Virus record (IMG/VR): IMGVR_UViG_3300009130_000023
Span: 1-64,000 of that record
Source of the DNA: a virus
DNA: 64,000 bases
Strand: one strand, 5' to 3'
Under the pieces are notes generated by a model. The model ran no database searches and was not told the origin of the DNA. It worked only from the letters and a program-made list of their open reading frames with translations. Position numbers and translations under genes: made by a program. Shown in pieces: positions 16,462-22,756 of the stretch (position 1 is the first letter of the stretch; each line of letters opens with the position of its first letter).

Positions 16462-17634
16462 ATGTCAGAACTAACAGAAACTCGCTGGCAGGATACAAAG
16501 AGTGCGTTACTTGAAGGCCTTTCAGGCAATAAGAAGTCTGTAATGGAAGCAACTCTCGAAAATACTAGAAAGTATTTGGCAGAGGCGGCAACAGCTGGAG
16601 CAACTTCGGCTGGTAACGTGGCTACTTTAAACAGAGTGATCCTACCGGTGATTAGACGGGTTATGCCGACTGTAATAGCTAACGAATTGGTTGGAGTTCA
16701 ACCAATGACTGGCCCAGTTGGTCAAATCCACACACTCAGAGTTAGATATGCTGATGCCAACGACGCAACAGGTAGCGATAATGACGTTACTGCAGGCGAA
16801 GAGGCATTATCACCATTCAAAATAGGTCAAGCCTATTCTGGAGACAAAACTGCTGGAAAAGGTGGCGGAACAGCCGGCTTAGAAGGTACAGGTGGTAACA
16901 GACTATCAATTCAAATCTTGAAACAGGTTGTAGAAGCCAAAACTAGAAAACTATCAGCTAGATGGACTTTTGAATCTGCTCAAGATGCTCAAGCACAGCA
17001 AGGTGTTGATGTAGAAGCAGAAATCATGGCGGCATTAGCTCAAGAGATTACTGCTGAGATAGATCAAGAAGTGATCAACTCTCTAAGATCATTAGCTCCA
17101 ACCGAAGAAGCATATGACCAAGCGGCTGTATCAGGAACTGCTACATTCGTAGGTGATGAACACGCGGCTTTGGCTGTGATGATAAACAGAGTAGCAAACA
17201 AGATAGCTCAACGTACAAGACGTGGTGCTGGTAACTGGACTGTAGTAAGCCCTCACGCTTTAACAGTTCTTCAATCAGCAACAACTTCAGCGTTCGCAAG
17301 AACAACTGAAGGAACTTTCGAAGCACCTACTAACCAAAAAATGGTTGGTACTTTAAATGGTTCAATGAAAGTGTACGCTGACACATACGCGGCTGACGGA
17401 ACGGCTGTATTAGTAGGATATAAAGGCTCGTCTGAAGCAGACGCGGCGGCATTCTACTGCCCATACATACCGTTAATGTCAAGTGGTGTTGTTCTTGATC
17501 CGGCAACTTTCGAACCAGTTGTGAGTTTCATGACTAGATATGGATATGTAGAGTTATCAAACACTGCATCTTCACTAGGTAATGCGGCTGACTACTTAGG
17601 TGAGATCTCTGTAGCGAACGTAACTTTTGCGTAA
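16462..17634 (+). CDS. 23: Major capsid protein gp23
   Basis: 390 residues, shorter than T4 gp23 (521) and closer to the compact gp23 of some marine T4-like phages. HK97-fold shell protein. Family segments: RVILPVIRRVMPTVIANELV followed by GVQPMTGPVGQIHTLRVRY, VVEAKTRKLSARWTFESAQD, EIMAALAQEITAEIDQEVIN, and FYCPYIPLMSSGVVLDPATF with EPVVSFMTRYGYVELSN. The first 50 residues form a probable propeptide removed by gp21. AAAAGGAG precedes the ATG. Ala codons here show the GCG-before-GC rule clearly. The gene ends at a strong terminator. Confidence 0.96.
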   Translation: MSELTETRWQDTKSALLEGLSGNKKSVMEATLENTRKYLAEAATAGATSAGNVATLNRVILPVIRRVMPTVIANELVGVQPMTGPVGQIHTLRVRYADANDATGSDNDVTAGEEALSPFKIGQAYSGDKTAGKGGGTAGLEGTGGNRLSIQILKQVVEAKTRKLSARWTFESAQDAQAQQGVDVEAEIMAALAQEITAEIDQEVINSLRSLAPTEEAYDQAAVSGTATFVGDEHAALAVMINRVANKIAQRTRRGAGNWTVVSPHALTVLQSATTSAFARTTEGTFEAPTNQKMVGTLNGSMKVYADTYAADGTAVLVGYKGSSEADAAAFYCPYIPLMSSGVVLDPATFEPVVSFMTRYGYVELSNTASSLGNAADYLGEISVANVTFA

Positions 17635-17660
17635 GCGAGAGTAAACAGAATACGAAAAGA

Positions 17661-17684
17661 GGCGGTCTTCGGATCGCCTTTTTT
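17661..17684 (+). terminator. Rho-independent terminator after gp23
   Basis: GGCGGTC-TTCG-GATCGCC (one G-T pair) at 17661-17678 followed by six T residues. The UUCG-type loop and T-run make it the strongest terminator in the window. Confidence 0.92.
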
Positions 17685-17793
17685 CACGATTAAACTATCT
17701 TACAACCTTTAATATCTACACACATAATAAATTAAACCATTATTTTTGATGTCTGTCAAAAATATGTAGTTTTATCTTTCAGAATACCTTTAC

Positions 17794-17800
17794 CTAAATA
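17794..17800 (+). promoter_or_regulatory. Late promoter CTAAATA for the membrane protein at 17857
   Basis: CTAAATA, 56 bases before the ATG and about 110 bases after the gp23 terminator. The intergenic stretch 17685-17856 holds nothing else I can support. Confidence 0.5.
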
Positions 17801-17856
17801 AAGTCACGTTCCCAAGTTTAGAGGGAATTAATTTAAATTTGTAAAGGAGGTCCATT

Positions 17857-18090
17857 ATGGATATTTTACAAAAAGTTAAAGGATGGGCAAAAGGAATTGC
17901 TGATGTTGGTGTATCTTTCATCGCATTAGGAATCGTTTTAGAAATCCTTTTCAACGGTCAAGGTATTCCGTTCTGGCCAAATGTTTCTGTGATAGGAAAC
18001 GTACAGGGCGTACTCTCTGGATTTAGTGATCAAGGATTACTAGGTTTAGTTGCGGTTTGGATACTATATCATATCTTCAACAGAAAATAA
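17857..18090 (+). CDS. Small two-span membrane protein (holin-like size)
   Basis: 77 residues with two hydrophobic segments, about 18-33 (VGVSFIALGIVLEILF) and 58-73 (GLLGLVAVWILYHIF), joined by a loop with WPNVSVIGN and ending in NRK. It has an almost perfect Shine-Dalgarno sequence (AAAGGAGGT), one of the best in the window, so strong translation is expected. Size and topology would suit a class II holin, but the location just after the capsid gene is unusual for one, and no lysin is nearby. A virion-associated or host-membrane role is equally possible. Confidence 0.75.
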   Translation: MDILQKVKGWAKGIADVGVSFIALGIVLEILFNGQGIPFWPNVSVIGNVQGVLSGFSDQGLLGLVAVWILYHIFNRK

Positions 18091-18116
18091 TATAGATTTA
18101 GATAACTTAACCTAAA

Positions 18117-18145
18117 CTTGGGTGGTACTTATGGTGCCACCTAAG
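18117..18145. repeat. Long hairpin after the membrane protein gene
   Basis: An 11-pair stem (CTTGGGTGGTA with TGCCACCTAAG, two G-T pairs) around a seven-base loop. It lacks a T-run, so it may protect the 3' end of the strongly translated upstream mRNA or act as a weak terminator. Confidence 0.65.
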
Positions 18146-18153
18146 CAATAACT

Positions 18154-18255
18154 ATGATTACTTTATTCATTTTATCAAAACTCGGAATTCAAATATCAAT
18201 AATCGTACTATTCACCAACATATTATCTAGCATATTAGGGTTTACTTTTTGGTAA
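18154..18255 (+). CDS. Possible 33-residue hydrophobic peptide
   Basis: ATG at 18154 opens a 33-codon frame ending at TAA 18253-18255. The product is nearly all hydrophobic (LGIQISIIVLFTNILSSILG), enough for one membrane span. No clear Shine-Dalgarno sequence is visible. It fills the gap between the two-span membrane protein and the lipoprotein promoter, and its end overlaps an inverted repeat. It may be a real small membrane protein or a chance frame. Confidence 0.35.
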   Translation: MITLFILSKLGIQISIIVLFTNILSSILGFTFW

Positions 18256-18262
18256 ACCAAAA
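18239..18262. promoter_or_regulatory. Overlapping inverted repeats just upstream of a sigma70 promoter
   Basis: GGTTTAC-TTTTTG-GTAAACC (18239-18258) overlaps TTTTGG-TAAA-CCAAAA (18247-18262). They end two bases before the -35 box at 18264, an operator-like place. A related half-site CTACCAAAA lies in the spacer region. No repressor is known here. Confidence 0.45.
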
Positions 18263-18263
18263 C

Positions 18264-18291
18264 TTGACTTTCTACCAAAATACGTTATAAT
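18264..18291 (+). promoter_or_regulatory. Sigma70 promoter for the lipoprotein and HemB
   Basis: TTGACT at 18264-18269 and TATAAT at 18286-18291, spacer 16. The expected start (about 18297-18299) falls on the ATG at 18298, so the mRNA would be leaderless. It is the only clear host-type promoter in the structural half of the window. Confidence 0.75.
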
Positions 18292-18297
18292 GTACGT

Positions 18298-18489
18298 ATG
18301 AAAACAATAGCTATATTTTTTCTTTCGTTGTTTGTATTAACAGCTTGTTCAGTAAAAAATCCTGCATTAGATTTAGGTAAAAGATGTATGCAAAAAGGTG
18401 ATCAAATTGTATATTCTTACCTTTGGGTTTATGACAAAGAAGCTGGAAATAAAGCAACAAAAGAAATGTGCGATCAAATCGCAGAATAA
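18298..18489 (+). CDS. Small phage lipoprotein
   Basis: 63 residues with a lipoprotein signal peptide: MKTIAIFFLSLFVLTACS, lipobox L-T-A-C with C17 as the lipid-modified residue. The mature part is about 47 residues with two further cysteines (C30 and C58) that could form a disulphide. Read from its own sigma70 promoter without a leader, it is probably expressed early, which would suit a superinfection-exclusion or envelope-modifying protein. An Rz1-like spanin is less likely because no Rz partner or lysis genes are near. It is followed by hemB after six bases. Confidence 0.7.
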   Translation: MKTIAIFFLSLFVLTACSVKNPALDLGKRCMQKGDQIVYSYLWVYDKEAGNKATKEMCDQIAE

Positions 18490-18495
18490 ACATAA

Positions 18496-19299
18496 ATGGA
18501 CTTACTCCAGCCGATCTTTGTCAACCAATCTGGTGAAACATATGAAGCTGGATTAGGCCCAGACAATTCAAGTTATAGTCTTAAAGACATTAACAACAGA
18601 ATTCAAACAGACATAGACTCTGGTCTAGAAGATTTCCTATTATTCATAACACCTAATAAAAAAACTTGGACACCTGATTGGAAATTCCAAGCAGAAGTTG
18701 TAAACAAAATTAAAACAAAATTCCCAAAAATACAATTAAGTGTAGATGTATGTTTATGTTCAACACTACCAGATGGTCATTGTTGCGTATTAGATAAACC
18801 AGATACCAGTGAACAATTATTAGTAAATTTAGGAAAACAATTAGAGTCTGCTGGAGCAGATGTTTTAGCACCAAGTGATATGGGAGAAAATACAGTTAAA
18901 AATCTTAAAGCAGAAACATCTAAATTAATAATGGCATATGTAAAATGGAGAAGTGTATTTTATAGTACATTTAGAGATGTATCAGATAGTAAACCTTCTA
19001 GTGAAAGAACTTATCAATTAAATGTTAAAAATGAATGGGGTATGACATCACGATCACATCAATATGTGGCCGATGGTGCAGATGCATTATTATTAAAACC
19101 TGCAAGTCATAGTATGGATGTATTTGGATTAGTTAAAGCAGGAACATATAAACAAGTTGGATTATTCCAAGTATCAGATGAATATGTAGGACTACCAACT
19201 ATTCAACATCAACTAGAAATTGCAACCATATACAAAAGAGCCAATGCGTCCTTTTTAGTGACATATGGCGCTAGAAACCTGGTGAATAAGCTAGAATAA
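18496..19299 (+). CDS. hemB: Porphobilinogen synthase (delta-aminolevulinate dehydratase), HemB-like
   Basis: 267 residues, against about 325 for cellular HemB. It joins two 5-aminolevulinate molecules into porphobilinogen. Zinc ligands C86, C88 and C96 keep the spacing of E. coli C120/C122/C130, with PDGHCCVL in place of the usual G-H-C-G. APSDMGENTV is the family A-P-S-D-M element. The two Schiff-base lysines are K150 (MAYVKWRSVFYSTFRD) and K201 (LLLKPASHSMD), 51 apart as in E. coli. VSDEYVG replaces V-S-G-E-Y. The C-terminus is complete. Missing is the N-terminal arm of about 30 residues that shapes the octamer. No Shine-Dalgarno sequence is seen; it is probably cotranscribed with the lipoprotein. 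Confidence 0.88.
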   Translation: MDLLQPIFVNQSGETYEAGLGPDNSSYSLKDINNRIQTDIDSGLEDFLLFITPNKKTWTPDWKFQAEVVNKIKTKFPKIQLSVDVCLCSTLPDGHCCVLDKPDTSEQLLVNLGKQLESAGADVLAPSDMGENTVKNLKAETSKLIMAYVKWRSVFYSTFRDVSDSKPSSERTYQLNVKNEWGMTSRSHQYVADGADALLLKPASHSMDVFGLVKAGTYKQVGLFQVSDEYVGLPTIQHQLEIATIYKRANASFLVTYGARNLVNKLE

Positions 19300-19310
19300 T
19301 TTTATTACTT

Positions 19311-19317
19311 GTAAATA
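19311..19317 (+). promoter_or_regulatory. Late promoter GTAAATA directly before 19323
   Basis: GTAAATA ends six bases before the ATG, so the usual start distance of T4 late promoters falls on the A of the ATG, implying a leaderless mRNA. No Shine-Dalgarno sequence is present. Confidence 0.45.
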
Positions 19318-19322
19318 TTTGT

Positions 19323-19604
19323 ATGATAGAAATAACTTCAAATGAACTGTATAATGAATATTTAGAATACAGAAGTAGACTAAATGTTTGGAAGAAAAAT
19401 CATGGCATTTTTATCAAAGATATTCAAAAATTAGAACGAACAGTAGATGCATTATTAAATGAAAGATTAGATGAATTAATAATGTTAAGACAAACTAAAA
19501 GACAAATTTACCAAGAACGTGCTAATTTAAAACTACAACAAGCAATCAATTCCTTAAAATATTTCAGTAAAATAGAGCTTTTGGCTTCCCTCTCAAAAGG
19601 ATAA
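19323..19604 (+). CDS. Small coiled-coil protein of unknown function
   Basis: 93 residues, nearly all predicted helix with heptad-like leucine spacing (IKDIQKLERTVDALLNERLD followed by ELIMLRQTKRQIYQERANLK). No known motif. It lies between hemB and the first fibre-locus gene, under its own late-promoter match. An assembly chaperone or small virion component is possible; I cannot choose. Confidence 0.65.
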   Translation: MIEITSNELYNEYLEYRSRLNVWKKNHGIFIKDIQKLERTVDALLNERLDELIMLRQTKRQIYQERANLKLQQAINSLKYFSKIELLASLSKG

Positions 19605-19607
19605 ATA
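19600..19607 (+). promoter_or_regulatory. Late promoter GATAAATA for the 19685 structural gene
   Basis: GATAAATA overlapping the end of the preceding gene. The transcript would start near 19613, right at the hairpin at 19615. Confidence 0.65.
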
Positions 19608-19614
19608 CAATTGA

Positions 19615-19652
19615 ACTAGACATCTTGTCTAGTCTTATGCAGACACAACTGC
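19615..19652 (+). promoter_or_regulatory. Two hairpins at the 5' end of the 19685 mRNA
   Basis: ACTAGACA-TCT-TGTCTAGT (19615-19633, perfect) and GCAG-ACACAA-CTGC (19639-19652). The first would start within about two bases of the predicted 5' end, the geometry of a 5' stem-loop that stabilises mRNA. Confidence 0.65.
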
Positions 19653-19684
19653 GTATAACATAGAACGTTAAAGGGAGAAAAAAA

Positions 19685-20119
19685 ATGGGAAGACCAATCA
19701 AAAGTGCTGAAACAGTTTCAGGCACAACAAAACTAGCAAGTGTTAACACAGCATTGCCAATCGGTTCAAGTGGACTTGCCGGCAATCAAATGATCTTTAA
19801 AGCATTTGTTACAGGCGGTAGTGCAAAAGACACTACTAACATAATCCAAAAAGGTAATAAAAAGTTTCGTGTAACAACTTCAGACGGAACAGAAACGTGT
19901 GTACTTACAGCAGTAGTACATGGTTCACTAGCGGCAAAACAAGTACAAGTAACTGGTACGGACAGTGCAGGTGGAACATACTTTGCAAGTAAACTCACAG
20001 GACGTCACTTCATAGTTGGCGCTCTTGGAACAGGATCACAATTTGCAGTAGGAGACAAACCTCTTCTTGTTGCATCAGGTCCAACTATCAACGTAAGTGT
20101 TTCAATACCTAACGGTTAA
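19685..20119 (+). CDS. Virion structural protein, MGRP family
   Basis: 144 residues, starting MGRPIKSAETVSGTTKLASV. Beta-rich with many Gly, Thr and Val; contains NKKFRVTTSDGTETCVLTAV and GGTYFASKLTGRHFIVGA. The MGRP start and the F-V-V-x-x-D-G pattern recur in the next gene, so the two are paralogues. Such small proteins accompany capsid or fibre genes in marine T4-like phages. The gene has a late promoter, a structured leader, a GGGAG Shine-Dalgarno sequence and its own terminator, so it is a separate, probably abundant transcript. A head-decoration or fibre-tip role is inferred only. Confidence 0.75.
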   Translation: MGRPIKSAETVSGTTKLASVNTALPIGSSGLAGNQMIFKAFVTGGSAKDTTNIIQKGNKKFRVTTSDGTETCVLTAVVHGSLAAKQVQVTGTDSAGGTYFASKLTGRHFIVGALGTGSQFAVGDKPLLVASGPTINVSVSIPNG

Positions 20120-20146
20120 TAATATAAACTAGTAACGCATTAAATT

Positions 20147-20177
20147 AAAAGGGGAAGTTTTCACGCTTCCCCTTTTT
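20147..20177 (+). terminator. Rho-independent terminator after 20119
   Basis: GGGGAAG-TTTTCACG-CTTCCCC at 20151-20172 followed by TTTTT and preceded by AAAA, so the stem can lengthen and could stop transcription both ways. A late promoter follows within two bases. Confidence 0.9.
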
Positions 20178-20178
20178 G

Positions 20179-20186
20179 CATAAATA
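20179..20186 (+). promoter_or_regulatory. Late promoter CATAAATA for 20206
   Basis: CATAAATA immediately after the terminator T-run, with the ATG at 20206. It restarts transcription of the fibre locus. Confidence 0.65.
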
Positions 20187-20205
20187 AGTATAATATAATA
20201 AGAAT

Positions 20206-20583
20206 ATGGGTAGACCAGTTAATAAGAAGCATTTTGGGATCGTTAGTGGTTCAGACAACAATTTTGTTGTTACTGTGAAAGTGGGTACAAACGCAGTTTC
20301 GGCAGTTGGAATCATTAAAAGACAGCGTGGATCTAATAAATTTATGGTAGATGATGCTAATGATGATTCCGGAAATGAAGGAGTATGTAGGTTAGTTGAT
20401 AAAGACATTAATAGTTTAAATGATAATGAAATGTCTTTAACAGGTTACATAGGCGGAGCTGGTGACGGAGTTAGACTTAGAAAAGTGTTTAATAGAACCG
20501 CAATTGACTTTTCTGGAGTCCGTTATAAGTGGTCAGTTACAGATGACTCAACTTCTAGCCAAATGGTTTTAACTGCGGTATAA
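20206..20583 (+). CDS. Virion structural protein, MGRP family paralogue
   Basis: 125 residues, starting MGRPVNKKHFGIVSGSDNNF. This opening is typical of a small structural protein in marine T4-like phages. Later segments RQRGSNKFMVDD and GYIGGAGDGVRLRKVF match the beta-rich plan of the 19685 protein. The end is ten bases before the next ATG. Probably a virion component; the exact site is unknown. Confidence 0.75.
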   Translation: MGRPVNKKHFGIVSGSDNNFVVTVKVGTNAVSAVGIIKRQRGSNKFMVDDANDDSGNEGVCRLVDKDINSLNDNEMSLTGYIGGAGDGVRLRKVFNRTAIDFSGVRYKWSVTDDSTSSQMVLTAV

Positions 20584-20593
20584 GGATTTATAA

Positions 20594-21577
20594 ATGTCAA
20601 GATTTGTTACAGTACCAAGTGGTGATTATAAAGTAAAAGTCCAATCTGGTGGAGAGATAAAACTAGACACTGGAGTTGGTGTAGGTAATACTAGAGTAAC
20701 AGGAAATTTAATCGTTGAAGGAACTCAAACTCAAGTAACATCAAATGAACTAACTGTTAAAGATAATATTATAGAAGTTAATAGTGGTGAAAATGGTGTA
20801 GGTGTAACACTTAATCAAGCTGGAATCAGAGTAGACAGAGGAAGTTTAGTTGACGTTCAAATGTTATTTGACGAACAACTTCAATGGAATGATCCAGATT
20901 CTCAAACAACTAGAAGCGGTGCCTTTACATTTGTAGATGTAAATGGTGCATTATTAGGTTTAAGAACTAATAGTATTAGTACTGGTGGAGCACTTTATTT
21001 CCAACCAGGAGGTTCTGGTTCTTTAAGAATAATAAAATCAACTTATGAAACTTACGTAACAGACGATAATGATATTCCAAATAAAAAATATGTTGATACA
21101 GAGATTGTAAATCAAATTAATTCATTAGCACCTGTGTTTATTGGACATAGTGATACAGAAGTAAGAGTAGCAGATTCTACAGGTGGAGCAAATCCAGTTA
21201 GTCAAATTACAATGTCAGTAGATGGTGTAGTAAAAGCTAAAATGAATGGTAATTCATTTGAAATGTATAATACTACTGTTGATATTGGTCAAATTAGAAT
21301 AGAAGATAATATCATATCAAATACTGTAAGTAATGGTGATTTAAAACTAGAAGCACCTGGTACAGGAGCAGTAAAAGTTACTGATTCCTTTGTAATTAAG
21401 CAAACACCAGGCACTTTAGACCCTGCTACAGACCCAGCAGTTGATACAGACGGCGTTAAACTATATTCAAAAGTTCCAGCAGGAGGCGATACTGGGCTTT
21501 ATTATGTAAATACAAATGATGCTTATGGAGAAATGATCAGTAAAAATAGATCAATGGTCCTAAGTATGGTGTTATAA
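20594..21577 (+). CDS. Tail-fibre/virion protein
   Basis: 327 residues. N-terminal half: GNTRVTGNLIVEGTQTQVTS followed by ELTVKDNIIEVNSGENG, a module common at the N-terminus of fibres in marine myoviruses. It also carries DIPNKKYVDTEIVNQI, similar to collar or chaperone-like fibre ends, and DLKLEAPGTGAVKVTDSF, a repeat unit that recurs in the two large fibres downstream. Rich in Gly, Thr, Asn and Val, as expected for a beta-structured fibre. The start is ATG 20594, ten bases after the preceding stop. Confidence 0.8.
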   Translation: MSRFVTVPSGDYKVKVQSGGEIKLDTGVGVGNTRVTGNLIVEGTQTQVTSNELTVKDNIIEVNSGENGVGVTLNQAGIRVDRGSLVDVQMLFDEQLQWNDPDSQTTRSGAFTFVDVNGALLGLRTNSISTGGALYFQPGGSGSLRIIKSTYETYVTDDNDIPNKKYVDTEIVNQINSLAPVFIGHSDTEVRVADSTGGANPVSQITMSVDGVVKAKMNGNSFEMYNTTVDIGQIRIEDNIISNTVSNGDLKLEAPGTGAVKVTDSFVIKQTPGTLDPATDPAVDTDGVKLYSKVPAGGDTGLYYVNTNDAYGEMISKNRSMVLSMVL

Positions 21578-21586
21578 GGATAAAAA

Positions 21587-21922
21587 ATGGCTATTACAAA
21601 CCACGAAATTACAACAGGACAAACAGTAGATGTGTTACTTACACCAGCAGGTAAAAATTATGCAGTAACAGGTTTATTATTGTGTAATACTGCGGCCCAA
21701 GATCCAACAGGAGCAAATGATAGTACATTTACAATATATGCTGTAGCAAATGGTGAAACACCAGGTAATAAAAATATTATAGTCAACACGGCAACACTTC
21801 CAGGTGCTGAAACCTTCACGTTAGACACTGAAAAATTAATTTTAGCCGCAGGCGATAAAGTTAGAATTTCAATAGGTGGTGCATCTAATGTTGCTTCGGT
21901 TGTAAGCTATCTGGAGGTATAA
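21587..21922 (+). CDS. Small beta-sandwich-like protein between fibres (family A)
   Basis: 111 residues. Ends with LDTEKLILAAGDKVRISIGG and VVSYLEV. The same layout (a late L-x-A-G-[DEQ]-K-[LV]-x-[VI] turn then two strands) is found in the proteins at 29382 and 43520, each of which directly follows a fibre gene. The last base of its stop is the first base of the next ATG (TAATG), so the two are coupled. Likely a small fibre-associated virion protein. Confidence 0.7.
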   Translation: MAITNHEITTGQTVDVLLTPAGKNYAVTGLLLCNTAAQDPTGANDSTFTIYAVANGETPGNKNIIVNTATLPGAETFTLDTEKLILAAGDKVRISIGGASNVASVVSYLEV

Positions 21923-22716
21923 TGAAATTTCTAAAAAGACACTCTTCAAACAAAAGAATGCTTACTGGTAAAGGAGTAATCTACGATCAATATGAAAATA
22001 TTAATATTGAATCTGTAGGTTCTATGCAAGTTCCTAAAGGAACAACTGCACAAAGACCCGGTTTACCTGTAGTTGGTCAACTCAGATATAACACAACAAC
22101 TAAAAACTTTGAAGTTTATGAAGACGTATCCGGTGGTGGTACTATGTGGAAATCATTTAGATTAAGTGAACCATTTGCCGTAACTGTTCAATCATTAGGA
22201 AATGGAAATGATACAGAAATAAACTTTGGTGTATTAGATTCAAATGATGGCGGTATGAAACAAGAACCATCTACACCTCAAGCAGTATTAGTAATGGTTG
22301 AAAACGTTTTACAAATTCCAACAACAAATTATACACTTATACAAAATCCTTGTTCTATTAATAGTACGCAAGTAGCTGTAGTACAAAATTATAATGCTTC
22401 TGGTGTTGGAGCATTTGAAAGTAAAGATTTAGCTTTTGTTGATTGGGTAGATAAAGGCTATCACGTAGGTCAACAATTTGTAGTAACAGGATCAGCTAAT
22501 AACAATGGAACTTATACAGTTACAGCAGTTACACAAACATATCTAAGTGCTAATCAATTACTTGTTAACGAAACTAACGTAGGAAATGCTCAAATTTTTG
22601 TAGATGGAAAAAGTTCAATAACATCTAATTCATATCCTACAGGATATTATCTTGCATTTGGTACGCCTGTACCTACTGGAAAACCAGTAACAGTTATTCA
22701 TAATTTAGACAAATAA
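21922..22716 (+). CDS. Tail-fibre-associated structural protein
   Basis: 264 residues. Contains MQVPKGTTAQRPGLPVVGQL then RYNTTTKNFEVYED, a fibre motif that also occurs near residues 1020-1050 of the 1236-residue fibre (GTTAQRPGSPANGMIRYNTD). The rest is beta-rich with ALVMVENVLQIPTTNYTL, a receptor-fibre-like segment. Translation starts in the stop of the preceding small gene. Confidence 0.72.
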   Translation: MKFLKRHSSNKRMLTGKGVIYDQYENINIESVGSMQVPKGTTAQRPGLPVVGQLRYNTTTKNFEVYEDVSGGGTMWKSFRLSEPFAVTVQSLGNGNDTEINFGVLDSNDGGMKQEPSTPQAVLVMVENVLQIPTTNYTLIQNPCSINSTQVAVVQNYNASGVGAFESKDLAFVDWVDKGYHVGQQFVVTGSANNNGTYTVTAVTQTYLSANQLLVNETNVGNAQIFVDGKSSITSNSYPTGYYLAFGTPVPTGKPVTVIHNLDK

Positions 22717-22733
22717 ATTATTCCCCAAAATAC

Positions 22734-22741
22734 CATAAATA
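22734..22741 (+). promoter_or_regulatory. Late promoter CATAAATA for the 916-residue fibre
   Basis: CATAAATA, 15 bases before the ATG at 22757, leaving a short leader that holds AAAAGGAG. Confidence 0.65.
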
Positions 22742-22756
22742 CGTAAAAGGAGTACT

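Noticed and set aside
17857-18090. Holin call for the two-span membrane protein
   Set aside because: Size and topology fit, but there is no lysin or spanin nearby and it follows the capsid gene, so only a membrane protein is claimed.
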